A stretch of 64,000 nt of DNA from Leishmania mexicana MHOM/GT/2001/U1103 (GCF_000234665.1 NC_018324.1:2736944-2800943); one strand, 5' to 3'. Positions 9,682-20,820 are shown, counted from the first letter of the stretch. Numbers and translations: made by a program. The notes: generated by a model from the letters alone, not told the origin.

Positions 9682-11154
9682 GCGCGGAAGCACCGCACTC
9701 TCTTTGTCCCTGTCGCGGCCGTCACCGTCTCCGTTCTTGCGGTCGGGTGGCGGAGTTGTACCACCCGACGCCAGAGTGTTTTCAACAAGCAGAGACTCTT
9801 CCCTCCTCCTACCTGTGCGAGCGTGCGTAGTGACGCAGCAGCGGGTGTCATTGGGGCGATCATGTATCATTGGCGGCGTTTTTCGCCGTTTTGCATTCCT
9901 TGCTTTTCTGTAGGATGTTCCAAGGGGCGATTGCAGAGTGTATGTGTGTGTGTGCAGGGCAGGGCAGGGCAGGCGTCATAGAGGCGCGGGGCGGAGAGCA
10001 GAGGAGAAGAGAAAGCGATATAGAGGCGTGGCTCCTTCATAGCTCCTCTCTCGATCGGCACCACACTTCTCCTTCATCAGTTTGGCGCCGTTTCGCGTAC
10101 CCTTGCCCCTTGCCTCACCGAAACACTCTTGCTGTCACTCTAACTCGTTACTCCATCTCTTATCAGTTCCTCAGCGTTTTCTTTGCTTCGACAGCGAACC
10201 AAAGGAAGGCGCCACACATAGACGTACGCACGCACGCACAAGTGTCTTTGGTTTTCCAGAGCAGGATGGTGGGCGGGCGAGGGGGAAGGACTCTGTGCAC
10301 TCTGGGTATCGCTGGGTATACCTGCAGATTTTGTGCCGCCCGCTCCACTCTCCCTCTGCCCACCCCCTCCCTTTTTTTTCCGTTCGCGCACTTCCCATCA
10401 ATCACTGTCGTGCACCACCTCCTCTTCCCACCCCTTCCCCTTCTCTCCTTTCCCAACGTTTTCTCCCCCCTGGCCTGTTTGCCTCTGCATTGTTGGCGGT
10501 GCTGTTGCGCGCACTTCACTGATGCGTGTGTGTACTTGCAGTCCTGCGTGCGTGTGTGTGTGTGTGTATGTGTGTGTGCCATGGGTGGGTGCTGCCTTTT
10601 TAGTCGTCTGTTTCTTCCCCCTCTCTCCCCCTCCCCTCCCTCCCCCCTCCAATACCCGTGTGAGGAGCCGCGGAGGTGAAGAGCCTTTCATGCTCATGTG
10701 CGTGTGTGCCTCTTTCTTTTCCCTGTAATCCTTCTTCCCTTGTACCTCTATCTCTGTGTGTGTGTGTGCCTGTGTGTGGCTTTTCGCTTGTATGCGGCCT
10801 GTGTTGCTGACGCCCGCTGCTCTGGCGTCCCATCCCCTCGCTACGCGCTGATGTATCAACGGTGCATCAACCGACGTCATCCTTTAGCGCCTCTTTGTCT
10901 TTTCGCCCACCACCACCCCTCTTTCTCACTGGTCTGCGTTCTGGTTCGTTTGCATTGAAGGGCAGGGGGGCAGAAGGGGATGCCTGCGGGGGTGCGGGGC
11001 GGCGACACCACGGTGGATCTCTCCATCTCCACGTGCCCACGTGTCTGTGGGGGAACGTATCAGATTATCTGAGCTTCTCCTTCTCCCCCACAGCTGCCCC
11101 TCCTCCGCCTCCTCTTCCGCCCCGTCATGGTTGAAGCTTCGAGCGGCTTCCCTC
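9682..11154. other. Long intergenic region
   Basis: About 1.5 kb without coding support. It contains GGCAG repeats (9956-9972), (GT)n tracts (10550-10578 and 10755-10776), C-runs and CT-rich stretches, consistent with the long 3' UTR of the LRR gene. No RNA gene is recognised. Confidence 0.6.
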
Positions 11155-11640
11155 CTCCCTCACACACACACACACACGCGTGACAGCAATGCGCCTACTC
11201 ATTCATCGGAGCATCGCCTCGGACTCAGCCTCCACCCACCAGCCCCGCCTCGCAGGTCGCCCCACAGCCGCTCCCATCGTGCCGGTCGCCACGCAGTGTC
11301 GCCGTCGGGGGGTGGCCCAGGCTCCCCACCACCAGCAGCGCGGTGGGAGGACCTGGTGAGGTGGGTGCGAGTCCGGCTGGCCCTTTGCCCATCGCATGGA
11401 TGGCGCACACGGCTGCGTTGTCGCAGCTCGCTCTGGCGCCACGCCGTGCGGGGAATCACCGCCGGCATCCGCAGCGATGCATCGCTCTCGCCTCCCCTTG
11501 CGCCGTGGGTGCTTGGCCCTGTCGGCACCAGAGGTGGTCTGGCATCGGCAGGGACATAAGGGGCTGCTTGGCTTCCGTCCCACACAGAGAGAGTGGGTGT
11601 GCTGGACCCTGAAGTGCGAAGCACTGAGCGGTGCCTTCAC
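11155..11640 (-). repeat. SIDER-like repeat, copy B (inverted, end-truncated)
   Basis: Reverse-complement copy of the element at 3640-4203. Reading on the minus strand, it runs from GGCACCGCTCAGTGCTTCGC (near 11635) to the (GT)n tract (about 11160-11178). The ~95 bases that follow the GT tract in copies A and D, including the A-rich tail, are missing. It is the only inverted copy and lies antisense to the transcription unit. Confidence 0.7.
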
Positions 11641-12698
11641 GCAATCCTGAGGGTTGATGCAAGCAGCCGAAAAGCGTGACAGGAATGAGCACGGCCGGCT
11701 GTGCGTCCGTCTCTTGTCACCCTGTTTCTCGACTGTCCGACTCTTCGAGCTGCTTGACTGCTTACCCCTCCCCTCCCTCGTGCGTGTTGTTTCTCTGCTC
11801 CGCGTCACTCGCTCTCGCGCCTGCGGCATCCTTCACTAAACGTGCACGTTGGCGTGAGCGTGCATCGCGCGCGCGTGAGAGAGAGAGTTGCGTGGATGCA
11901 GTGGCGCACGCCATACACCCACACCCACACAGCAATGTGCCATTCGTTCGTCAGCGGGTGCGTACCGTCACATGTCCAGGCTTGTGTGTACGCGTGAGTG
12001 CCTACGCGGTGCGGGGAAAGAAGAGGTCTACCTGCCATATAGAAAGACGGCAACGAAGCCGACCAAAAGGCTTGAAAACAAGCAACATCGATTTGAACAG
12101 AGGGGCATCAGAGATGCTCCCGTCAAGGGCGGCGCCTCGCCGCCAGTGCCGGTGTGTTCCATCTATGTCGGACTTTCGCGCCGTCGTGTATGTCTCAGGC
12201 ACCCTGTGTGCTCTGCGTTCCTCCCTGTCGAGGGGAACGCTGGGGGCGGGTGCGAGGAGCGAGGACGGGTGCATCGGCAAAGTCTCATCGATGCCAAGAA
12301 TGGAAGCACTTGTGGATGACGTGCTCACTCCTCCGTGCTCCTCGTCATCTCTTTGCGCCTTTCTCAGCACGGCAGCCACGATGCACCCCCACCCGGCCAT
12401 TTTGTGGGTCGATCATCCGCTCTCTGTGCCGCTCTTACGACTCCGCTTTTGCTCTTACCCTATTTCTCTCTACCCAAGTCCGTTCCTCTACACGAGTCTG
12501 CTGGTCTGTGTACGCGTGCCCGTGTGTGATAGGAAGCCCATCTGCCTTCGCTTGTGTGCCTCCCTTGGCAGCATCGTTTCCCCTTCATCCACCGGATCGT
12601 ACCCCGCCTTCCTTAATCCTTGCGCATCACCACAGCGCACGCGTACAACGCACACGCACCCCTCTTCCAACAGAAGCGGAAGAGGAAGTCCAGGAACC
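11641..12698. other. Intergenic region
   Basis: Non-coding stretch upstream of the small mitochondrial-type gene. It has (CG)/(GA) runs (11867-11886) and a CT-rich tract with CAACAG near 12668-12673, a plausible splice acceptor. The open frame that runs into the downstream gene lacks coding character before 12699. Confidence 0.55.
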
Positions 12699-12953
12699 AT
12701 GCTGCGCCGCTCTCTCGTGAAGCGTGGCGGCTTTTCGCAGGAGGCTTTTCACCGAATGACCAAATACATCACTTCTCGCAACCCAAATGAGAAGTACCTG
12801 CGCACCGGTCACATTGTTCTGGAGACACTGAAGCGTTACCACTCCTACATCCTGACGGTTGCTCTCATCAGCGCCTTTACTGTGTATGACCACCACCAGA
12901 ACCCGGAGAAGATGCCGGGTGCTGTGCATGATGGCCGCTCCCTGGTGCTGTAG
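12699..12953 (+). CDS. Small single-pass protein, probably mitochondrial
   Basis: 84-residue protein. The basic N-terminus (MLRRSLVKRGGF) suits mitochondrial import. The middle is amphipathic, then one hydrophobic segment YILTVALISAFTVY (about residues 49-62) is followed by a short His-rich, polar tail. This layout is typical of small accessory subunits of trypanosomatid respiratory complexes or ATP synthase, but I recognise no specific family. The start is the first ATG after a CT-rich tract and AG. It is short, but its composition differs sharply from the surrounding low-complexity sequence, which supports it being real. Confidence 0.65.
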   Translation: MLRRSLVKRGGFSQEAFHRMTKYITSRNPNEKYLRTGHIVLETLKRYHSYILTVALISAFTVYDHHQNPEKMPGAVHDGRSLVL

Positions 12954-13715
12954 GTATAGTGCTCTCGTCGGGAGCACCTAACCGCCTGGCACTTTGCGGA
13001 CTCGTTGTTGTTGCTGTGCTGCGGGGAGCCAGGAGTGTCGTTAAGCTGTACATACGTGACCCGCGTCAGAGCTTCGTCTTGCGCACGTATGTTGGGTTGG
13101 TTCTGTGTGTCTTCTACACCCTCCACTCACAACACCACCTCGCTCCCTCTCTCTGTAAGCCACTGCTGGCCTTGTTTCTGGGATCGCTGTGAGCTACTTG
13201 ATGTGTGTTGTGTGTGTGTGTGCTCATGTTGTCGTTGTTTGTTGTTTTTTTACATGTCTCTCTCTTTCACGCGTGCGCTGAGCCCTTTCCTGACACGGCT
13301 GTCGTTCACAACACAACACAACACAACAACAGGCGGAGGAGGGGCAGTGATGATGATGCCAATGTGGACGTCTGCTGCGGACTCACCTCTTCCGGCTGTG
13401 AGGCAAAGCGGGTGGAGGAAGTGTGCAGCAGTAGCGGTGGCGGACAACGCCGGTGCTGCTTGCTGTGTATTCTTCTCACCTTCCCTCCTCTCCTCTCCCT
13501 CTCGCGTGCGCATGCACAGAGAAGCGCAATGAGGTCGATGGTGTGGGCGTGCCTAATGCCCTCGCGGCACTGATACTTGGCCTCTTCTTCTGCCCCGTTT
13601 CCATTGTCAGATTTTTGCATATCCGCACAGTCGTCTACACACCCAGCGATACGCAGAGAGGCCCTCGTGGCCGCGTGAACGCTACTGTCCTAAAACGAGG
13701 TTGCTTCGCCCTATC
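12954..13715. other. Intergenic region
   Basis: Non-coding, with (GT)n (13204-13222), T-rich and CT-rich tracts, and an ACAACACAACACAACACAAC repeat near 13309-13328. No gene is seen. Confidence 0.6.
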
Positions 13716-15815
13716 ATGCAGCGCCATCGCACGCCAGTACCAGGACCGCGTGGTGCGCCGTCGCAGGACCCGCGGCGTCCGCCGCAGTCCTCTGTCAAGT
13801 CACCCGCAAGGCGAGTATCGCGTCGCAGCAGTGCCGCCAAGACTTCTGTATCCGGCGGGATCGAGCTCACGCGGGCCCAGCAGATCGAGGCCAAGGCTGC
13901 ACGCGACGCGGTTCTGGGGACCATGACAAAGAGCTCCCCGCAAACAGCGAAGAAGTTTGTGGAGTCAATCTCGCTTGATATAGATGTGGAGACAACACGG
14001 CAGCTGTTATGCAGTAAAAAAGGCTTCGTTGCCCTGCCGTCCTCGATTGGAGTCCTGTGCCGTCAGCTGCGGAAGCTGGACTTGTCGGCCAATGACCTCA
14101 CAGACCTCAGTCCACTGGCCACGCTGCAGCACCTCTCTAACCTGAACATCGCACACAACGGCCGTCTGGCTTCGCTGAAGGGCTTGTCCGGGACGTGTCT
14201 CTCCGTTCTGAACATCTCCTTCTGCGCGGTGGAGTCGCTGGAAGGGCTCGAGCACACCGCTCTCACCCTGCGCACCCTCATTGCCAACGACAATCGCCTG
14301 CAGTTACACTCCCCGCTCCTCGCCGATGTCGTGGCGGCGACTGGCGAGGATGCAGTGGAGATGGAAGCTGCACGTGAGCACCTGCCTGAGTCCTTGCGCA
14401 GGAGCAGTAGTGACAGCGGTGCACACCTGCGTGCAGTGGCGCAGCGCAACTACGCCATTTTTTCCACCTTTCAGCAGTGTGAGACTGTCGTGCTGTCCCG
14501 CAACACGCGCCTCTGCCAGCTCTTTCCGGCCTGGGGCGTGGAGGAGGTGGCGGCGGAGTGTGGTGAGGTTTCAGGTCGCGCAAGTGCAGCGGCGGATGAC
14601 GAGGGTAGCGACGACGCGGCCGACGGCACTTTCACCACCATGTCCGCTGACGGCGACGGCGGCGATTCCGCGAGTCGTGGAAAGAAGCACCGCGCGTCTG
14701 CGGCTAAGCGACGTAATCATCGAGGGATCGCTGTACACCCGACGGATCCGTCGGCCTCCGACACCGCTGCAGTCGCTCGCAAACCCGTCGGTGACTCACC
14801 CGAGATGGCGGCGTACAATCAGCGGCGGCACGCGCTGGCCTTGGCGCACCCCCTCTCTGTGTTTGAGAGGCTGTCACAGTTGAGGAAGCTGTCGCTGAGC
14901 GGCTGTGAGCTGCACTCGTTGCCAGTGCGGTGGTTTCTGCCCAAGGTGACGGAGCTGCGGCTGGCACAGAACCACCTCACCTCTCTTCAGCCGGACGGCG
15001 TCATTTTGCGCTCCCTGCATATCCTCGACATCAGCAGCAACCTCTTCGCATCTGTGGCGTCCCTACGCCGGTGCCGCTACCTGGAGCAGCTGAACTTGCG
15101 TGGTAACCCGCTCATCGAGGAGGGTGCCGTGCAGGACAAGGCAGCCGGACTAACCACCGCTGAGCGAATCGCAGACGTGGCATCGACAACCTCTTCCGCA
15201 GGCGCCAGTGCGGTTCCCATCGCGGTGCAGCAGCGTCTCCTCCGCTTGTTCTCCAATATGAAGTTGCTGGACGGACAACGAATGATGACGGCGGGGCAGG
15301 TACGCGCCGCGTATATGCAGAGGAACGCGCGATCGGCAGCAGAGTGGCAGGAAAAGTTGACCGAGATGGGCAGTAGTGACGGCCCCGACATTGTTGCTAG
15401 TCCGCATGCGGCACGCGATGATGTAAGCGATGCACACGCTGCCTCGGATGATAGCGAGAGGGGCAGTAGTTCCTGCGAAGCGCCACCCACGGCAGCAATG
15501 GTGCGCACCGAGGCACGATCCCCTGCCCGCAAAGCACGCCGTGTCGACTCTGCGGTCATCGCCGCGGAGGCGGATGAGAAGGATGTCGTCGTCGAGGCTC
15601 CCTTGTCAGTGGTCAAGACTGCACACGCGCCGATCGTGCGGCGGGAGCGCGTGCTGCTGCGTCCTGGAGCCGCCACTGCTTCAGGTTGTAACGCAGCCGC
15701 GGCGGGGCAGAAGCGAAAGGGTGGCCAGACTCCGACATCACCCGCTTCTGTCGTTTACGGGCAGGCGGCGGTCGCAAAGCTGCTCGAGCAGAGCCGCAGC
15801 ACGAAGGCGTGGTAG
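13716..15815 (+). CDS. SDS22-like leucine-rich-repeat protein
   Basis: 699-residue protein. After a basic, Pro/Arg/Ser-rich N-terminus (1-60), leucine-rich repeats of the 22-residue SDS22 type run from ~105 to ~215 (LRKLDLSANDLTDLSPLATL, LSNLNIAHNGRLASL, LRTLIANDNRLQ). They resume at ~390-480 (LRKLSLSGCELHSL, VTELRLAQNHLTSL, LHILDISSNLF, LEQLNLRGNPL) and end in a cap-like motif with LLDGQRM. An acidic, disordered insertion of ~150 residues separates the two blocks. The C-terminal 200 residues are Ala/Ser/Arg-rich and disordered. SDS22-type LRRs in this lineage are often flagellar or phosphatase-regulatory proteins; the exact role is unknown. The in-frame TTG at 13701 is not an initiation codon here, so the ATG at 13716 is used. 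Confidence 0.8.
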   Translation: MQRHRTPVPGPRGAPSQDPRRPPQSSVKSPARRVSRRSSAAKTSVSGGIELTRAQQIEAKAARDAVLGTMTKSSPQTAKKFVESISLDIDVETTRQLLCSKKGFVALPSSIGVLCRQLRKLDLSANDLTDLSPLATLQHLSNLNIAHNGRLASLKGLSGTCLSVLNISFCAVESLEGLEHTALTLRTLIANDNRLQLHSPLLADVVAATGEDAVEMEAAREHLPESLRRSSSDSGAHLRAVAQRNYAIFSTFQQCETVVLSRNTRLCQLFPAWGVEEVAAECGEVSGRASAAADDEGSDDAADGTFTTMSADGDGGDSASRGKKHRASAAKRRNHRGIAVHPTDPSASDTAAVARKPVGDSPEMAAYNQRRHALALAHPLSVFERLSQLRKLSLSGCELHSLPVRWFLPKVTELRLAQNHLTSLQPDGVILRSLHILDISSNLFASVASLRRCRYLEQLNLRGNPLIEEGAVQDKAAGLTTAERIADVASTTSSAGASAVPIAVQQRLLRLFSNMKLLDGQRMMTAGQVRAAYMQRNARSAAEWQEKLTEMGSSDGPDIVASPHAARDDVSDAHAASDDSERGSSSCEAPPTAAMVRTEARSPARKARRVDSAVIAAEADEKDVVVEAPLSVVKTAHAPIVRRERVLLRPGAATASGCNAAAAGQKRKGGQTPTSPASVVYGQAAVAKLLEQSRSTKAW

Positions 15816-16630
15816 AGACGCGTGTGGGCCAGTGTGCGTGTGTATGTGCCCTTGAGTCCGCTGTCGCAGCGACTTGCCCCCGCTTGTATAGCCAGTAGTG
15901 GACATGCACCCTTACACATGCACGAACGCGGTTGTCATGAGGCGTACTCCGCTCACACCCTTTGGCTCTCTCCCTCCCCTCGCTTTGTTAAGCAACCTCC
16001 ATGAGCGAGTAACTGCCCTGCATAAGCAGCAGCAACGCCAACACATGCACATAAAACGTTGCATCTTTGCCTATGCGCTAGGGTGCCGGAGCGCGTGGCG
16101 CGCCTACGTGCGCGTGTATGCGTGCTGCGTTGTCTACGTCGCGACACTCCTTTTTCCTGCACTCTACTCTCCCCTCGCTCTCTCGTTGGCGAGGCCATGA
16201 CGCTTTGCTGTGCATGCCACTCCGTATTTTCCCGCCTCTTGTGTGTTCATTTTCGTTTTGCGTGCATTATCGCGACCCGGCTGCCCACCCACTACCCCCC
16301 ACCACCCACCCTTGCTGACGGCCAGGGGGCTGCTGCGTGGGTGAGTGACCGACCGACACGGACGCACGCTCATACACACGGCAGGAAAGAGCGACGCGCA
16401 CGCCTTGCGGCCCACTTGCACGAATCCGCGTCGCCTACTCTGGAGCGGTTTTTATCTCCCTCTCTCTCTCCCGCACACAGGCGGCCAAGAACACGCCATT
16501 TCTCGAGGGCAGACAAGGAACTGTCGCTGCGACTGCCGCGCGCCACAACGACAGCAACGGCGCCTGTCCCCTTTTCTCCCTCTACCTACGCCTACGCCGG
16601 CTCCTGACCTCCATTTGCTGGCGGGCTTTC
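15816..16630. other. Intergenic region
   Basis: Non-coding. It contains CG/GT-rich low-complexity sequence (16090-16125), a CCACTACCCCCCACCACCC stretch near 16287 and a CT-rich tract (16447-16480) ending in CACACAG. No gene is recognised. Confidence 0.6.
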
Positions 16631-17572
16631 ATGTTTGAAGAGGCACTCCGGCAAGCGCCGCGGGAGGAGCTCGTGGAGCACATTCGACTCCAGCGAGAGC
16701 TGATTCACCGTCTTCATCGACGCGTCCTCGAGCTGGAGAGCTCCCTGGAGAGCGTGTACACGTGCTCTAGTGACGGCGGGGGTGCCACCGGTGTTGATGG
16801 GCAGTCGACTGCACCGTATGGGCAGCAGCGCGCCGTCCTTTCTAGCAACGCTCGTCATGGCCCGTCGCCTCCGATAGACCAACAGAGCGTGCACGGCGCG
16901 CCGCCGGCAAACGTGAGGACGCGCCCCCTCACGACACTTTGCGAGATGCCACTAGGCTTCAGCGAACGCTGGCGCACCGATAATGATGAAGCGGTGGCGG
17001 TTCCGGAGCCGCGCCGTCAACCCCCACGCCCGCACGTCAACGAGAAGGCTCCCGTCAGCTTTGCGCGCTTGTCTTCACTGCAACAGCAGACGGCTGAGTG
17101 TGCGGCGATGGCGACGTCCGCTAATGGAACTGATTCAGCTCCTGCACCGTTTTCTGCGGCTGCTGTCTCCACTGGACTCACCTCATCTTCGGTAGACCAC
17201 CCCACGGTGTTGGAGGGGATCAAGGAGATCAATTACGTGCTTGCCGCCCACCGAGCCGGTCGTACAGCTCTGCCGCTACCGGTGGTAGAGGAGCTGGAAG
17301 ATATTCGTACGAGGCTTCTGCAGGGCTTTACACAGACACACAGTATGGGTGACAGAGACGACGGGGCGGCACACGAGGCGGCGGCGGCGGCACGTCAGGC
17401 CTACGGTGCGCTGCCAAGGAGCGAAGAGATGGTGCTTAACGCAGGCCCATCGAATCTCTTGTTCGAGCGCCGTGCGGATACCTTCCGCGACGCGACTCAC
17501 GTGTGCCCACGATGGGTCTCGCCAGACTCGTCAAGGGTCGTGTACGGCACATCACCACGTCGTTATCAGTAG
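16631..17572 (+). CDS. Hypothetical protein with N-terminal coiled coil
   Basis: 313-residue protein of unknown function. The first ~45 residues form a strong amphipathic helix with heptad spacing (HIRLQRELIHRLHRRVLELE), a probable short coiled coil for dimerisation or partner binding. The rest is Pro/Ala/Ser/Gln-rich and largely disordered. A modest helical patch at ~195-235 (TVLEGIKEINYVLAAHRAG) looks like the only other conserved-type segment. No signal peptide or membrane segment is seen. The ATG at 16631 is chosen because the coiled coil begins right after it. Confidence 0.65.
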   Translation: MFEEALRQAPREELVEHIRLQRELIHRLHRRVLELESSLESVYTCSSDGGGATGVDGQSTAPYGQQRAVLSSNARHGPSPPIDQQSVHGAPPANVRTRPLTTLCEMPLGFSERWRTDNDEAVAVPEPRRQPPRPHVNEKAPVSFARLSSLQQQTAECAAMATSANGTDSAPAPFSAAAVSTGLTSSSVDHPTVLEGIKEINYVLAAHRAGRTALPLPVVEELEDIRTRLLQGFTQTHSMGDRDDGAAHEAAAAARQAYGALPRSEEMVLNAGPSNLLFERRADTFRDATHVCPRWVSPDSSRVVYGTSPRRYQ

Positions 17573-18551
17573 TGCTGCACAGGCAGGGAAAGGGAGAGGG
17601 GGCGACAAGACGCTGTTCGAGGCTGCTCATGAGCCCGCGTGCGGCTCATGTGGCTGCTCTCCTCCATCTCTCTCTTCCTCGCCACCGTTCCAAGAGGACA
17701 CAGACGCACGTGGGCTCCGGTATGCTACCGCCGTTAGAGGCTCTTCGCGTGTATCCATGTGTCTCCCCTTTCAGCAAATATGCGCATGTGGGAAGCCGCG
17801 CGCTCTCGGGTGGGCGGAGTACCGATACACGACAACGAACCGGGAGTGAAAACAGAACATGCGCTGATACCGCACCTTCGCCCCCCCCCTCCCCCTTCAT
17901 CTCGCCACTGCCAGGCAATGCCTGGATCGATGCAGCAACCGTCACATTGGTGCGGGTGGACTCTGCAACGTGTACCCCTGGTTGGGGCATCGCGAAGGAT
18001 ATTGTTCACTAGGCACACACATACACACATACACACATACACAGACACGTGCGCATGCGCATGCACGCCTGGAGAGGGCGTTGCTCCGCATGCCTGCCTT
18101 GCAAGGATCTTGAACATGCTATCACTATCTCCGTCTACTCTCCTCGCATACCTCATCTCCCCCCCCCCAGCCCAACTTACTCCCTCCATACCAGTAAACA
18201 CACGCACACGCACGCACCATCTCTCCCGGGTGCTCAGGACCTTTTTTTTTCACTCCCTCTTCCCACGCCGTGCCCGAGAGAGGGAGCACAACAGCCTTCG
18301 GCGGGTCACGTGTTGGGATTATCGGACACACACGCGCGTGTGCGTCTTTACTCGTGTATGTGCGTGTGAGCACTGCCGGTCGTTGACTGCGTTGAGGAAC
18401 ACCACGCGTCTGATTTGTGCACGGCGACGGACGGAGGGAGGTGAGGGTGAGCTGTGCAAGGTCGTGCCTCCACAAGTCCCTGCCGACGCCACCCATCCTC
18501 CTCCTCCTCCCCCCTGTTCCGACCCCCTTGTCGGTGCTCTCGCCAGAGAGA
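17573..18551. other. Intergenic region
   Basis: Non-coding, with C-runs (17881-17893, 18161-18169), a CACATACACACATACACACATACACA microsatellite-like stretch (about 18014-18044) and a T-run (18243-18250). It ends in a strong pyrimidine tract before the RING protein. No gene is seen. Confidence 0.6.
18495..18546 (+). promoter_or_regulatory. Probable trans-splice acceptor with very short leader
   Basis: CT-rich tract ending in CGCCAG at 18541-18546. AGAGA then directly precedes the ATG at 18552, so the spliced mRNA would have only about five gene-encoded leader bases if this AG is used. Confidence 0.4.
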
Positions 18552-19721
18552 ATGCAGTTTGTGTTTGTTGTCAAGGGCCAGAGCTCGAGGGTGCCCCAGG
18601 CGCTGCCCGCTGACCGACTCTTCATCGCGGCGTCTCGAGAGACGGCCCACCGCTCTCGCCATGTGCGGGCCTGGGGAGCAACGAAATACAGCGCTGTCGT
18701 CCCTGCGCCAGGCGCGCCGCTGCAGATATCGGGCTCTCGACTGAGAGATGTCTGCTGGAGGGAGTCGCCTCTGTCCTCCACACTGTCCCTGGAAAAGGAC
18801 GTTCTCACGTTTAACTGCGTGATGGTGCAGACACCATACGCTCGTCGTGCCGCCGACGCAGATCTTGAGCCGGTGCCGCTGCGCGTGCTCGCCGCTGATG
18901 CTCTCGAGCACATCTTCTTCAACGTCAACGAGGATCTCCTGCAAGATTGTCGCCTGGCTGTCTTCACGTATGCAGAGAATCTCCTGCAGGTGGGCATCAA
19001 CGCTGACATCTGGGCAGAGGCCCGCGTGGGGGCACACGGGGCCCGCACAGGCGTTGCTATCGGTGCTGACGGCAGCACCGGGGATTGTGGCAACGCCAGC
19101 GGCCCTGCAGCTGAGGGAGCCGCCAAAGAGGGCCCTTCTCTCAACACTGACGGCGCCGCCGGTGCAGGTTTTGCCAAGCGGCGGCGCCATGTCGACCTTG
19201 TGTGGGGTGAGGAAGAACCCAGTCGGTCGTCCCGCCGCCTTGACTCGTCGCACTCTCTGCTGAACAAGGAAGAGGTGTTGGCTGTCGTGCCGTCTGCTGT
19301 GAGCGGCGACGACATCAAAGAGCTGAATGAACTCATCGACGAAGGAAAATTGTCGAGCCTCGACGCGAGCCTGACGGACTTCTTCTGCTGTCAGTGTTAT
19401 CATCTGCCGCTGTTGACGCTCACCATGTCGTGTTGTGGGGCTGTTCTATGTCAGTGCTGCGCACCGACGCCGCCGACGGTGGAAGGAGTCTCGGCGGCGG
19501 ATCGCGCGTGCCCCATCTGCGGGGAAGAGCCACTCCATCCCCCGCTAAGCCACTTGGAGCGCGATGTGAAGGTGGCAAAACTGGTAAAGGAGCTGAAGGT
19601 GCTCTACTTTCCTCAGCTCCACGCACTCCGGGAGTCACGCCAGGCCTCGGCGGAACTGTCGAAGCCTTCACCGCCGCCTTTCCTGCTGCCTAACACACCA
19701 GTGCTTGGATCGCCGCGTTGA
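18552..19721 (+). CDS. RBBP6/Mpe1-like RING finger protein
   Basis: 389-residue protein. Near the C-terminus (about residues 278-330) lies a RING/U-box-like finger: FFCCQCYHLPLLTLTMSCCG, then LCQCC and, after a ~15-residue loop, CPICGEEP. The CCG core and spacing closely resemble the RING of RBBP6/Mpe1, a ubiquitin-ligase-type subunit of the mRNA 3'-end cleavage and polyadenylation factor. The DWNN ubiquitin-like domain that normally starts that family is not obvious in the N-terminal ~170 residues, though the N-terminus begins with a hydrophobic strand (MQFVFVVKG). A Gly/Ala-rich linker (~155-215) separates the halves. Because the DWNN domain is not seen, a general RING E3 remains possible. 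The start is the first ATG after the splice tract. Confidence 0.7.
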   Translation: MQFVFVVKGQSSRVPQALPADRLFIAASRETAHRSRHVRAWGATKYSAVVPAPGAPLQISGSRLRDVCWRESPLSSTLSLEKDVLTFNCVMVQTPYARRAADADLEPVPLRVLAADALEHIFFNVNEDLLQDCRLAVFTYAENLLQVGINADIWAEARVGAHGARTGVAIGADGSTGDCGNASGPAAEGAAKEGPSLNTDGAAGAGFAKRRRHVDLVWGEEEPSRSSRRLDSSHSLLNKEEVLAVVPSAVSGDDIKELNELIDEGKLSSLDASLTDFFCCQCYHLPLLTLTMSCCGAVLCQCCAPTPPTVEGVSAADRACPICGEEPLHPPLSHLERDVKVAKLVKELKVLYFPQLHALRESRQASAELSKPSPPPFLLPNTPVLGSPR

Positions 19722-20072
19722 GCACGAGTCGGTTGCAGTTGTCGCGGAAGGGGAGTTAGGCATATAGGCCAACGTATACACAGGCGTATCATTGCTATGG
19801 ATAGACGTAAACAGCGGTCAGCCCTTTTTTTTCTATGGGTGCAACCTGTGCGGTGGAGTCCACTTTCCCATGACTGACTCCTCCGCTGCTTGCCGCACAC
19901 ACCCCGTTTCCGCGTGGACGCTGTCTAGGGTGCATCCTGCAGCCGCATGCGACGGAGGTTGATCATGCGCTCCTGCCAAAAAACACGTACGACGCGTAGA
20001 CACAGCCACGCACGTTGCATCCTACTCACATGACCCGTTGCCCAATTCCCAACCAGTGCGCACCTCATGGCT
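19722..20072. other. Intergenic region
   Basis: 3' UTR of the RING gene, including a T-run (19826-19832). No gene or RNA is recognised before the repeat begins. Confidence 0.6.
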
Positions 20073-20540
20073 GCAGCCCCTTATGTCCCTGCCGATGCCA
20101 GACCACCTCTGGTGCCGACAGGGCCAAGCACCCACGGCGCAAGGGGAGGCGAGAGCGATGCATCGCTGCGGATGCCGGCGGTGATTCCCCGCACGGCGTG
20201 GCGCCAGAGCGAGCTGCGACAACGCAGCCGTGTGCGCCATCCATGCGATGGGCAAAGGGCCAGCCGGACTCGCACCCACCTCACCAGGTCCTCCCACCGC
20301 GCTGCTGGTGGTGGGGAGCCTGGGCCACCCCCCGACGGCGACACTGCGTGGCGACCGGCACGATGGGAGCGGCTGTGGGGCGACCTGCGAGGTGGGGATG
20401 GTGGGTGGAGGCTGAGTCCGAGGCGATGCTCCGATGAATGAGTAGGCGGATTGCTGCCACGCGTGTGTGTGTGTGAGGGGGGGGGAAGGGCGGGGGAGGT
20501 GCGGCGGAGTTCGACCTCATGTTCTATGGGCGGGGCACTG
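20073..20540 (+). repeat. SIDER-like repeat, copy C (5'-truncated)
   Basis: Plus-strand copy starting at GCAGCCCCTTATGTCC. It lacks the first ~80 bases present in copy A. Its last shared block is ATGTTCTATGG, CGGGGCACTG. By eye it differs from copy A at only a handful of positions over about 450 bases. A 5' truncation with a preserved 3' part is typical of target-primed reverse transcription. A-rich sequence (AACGCGAAGAACACG) follows. Confidence 0.7.
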
Positions 20541-20820
20541 AACGCGAAGAACACGTTTCCTTCTCTCCACCGCTGCAACACTGACACGTACGCACGTTGC
20601 CGCTTCCATCGCGCCCACTTTCTCTTCATCCGCTTCCTTCTTTCTCACACGCGTGTGTGCGTTGGAGACGGCTCACCGATGCCCCCTCGCTCCACGCTTG
20701 ACGCTGACTGAGCGTGCCGTAGCGCTGCGGTAGCGACAACTTTCTCTTCAGCGCACGTACCTCACGCCCTCTGTTCGCTGTATTGGACACAGCACCCTCC
20801 GCACCCCGGCGTCACTCCCA
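20541..20820. other. 5' flank of the Eco1-like gene
   Basis: CT-rich non-coding stretch (for example 20555-20645) that probably carries the splice acceptor of the next gene. No gene is seen. Confidence 0.5.

Noticed and set aside
11203..11829. Long minus-strand frame over the inverted SIDER-like copy (and equivalent frames in the other copies)
   Set aside because: Same peptide appears in several frames of every copy because the element is GC-rich and stop-poor; no domain or start context.
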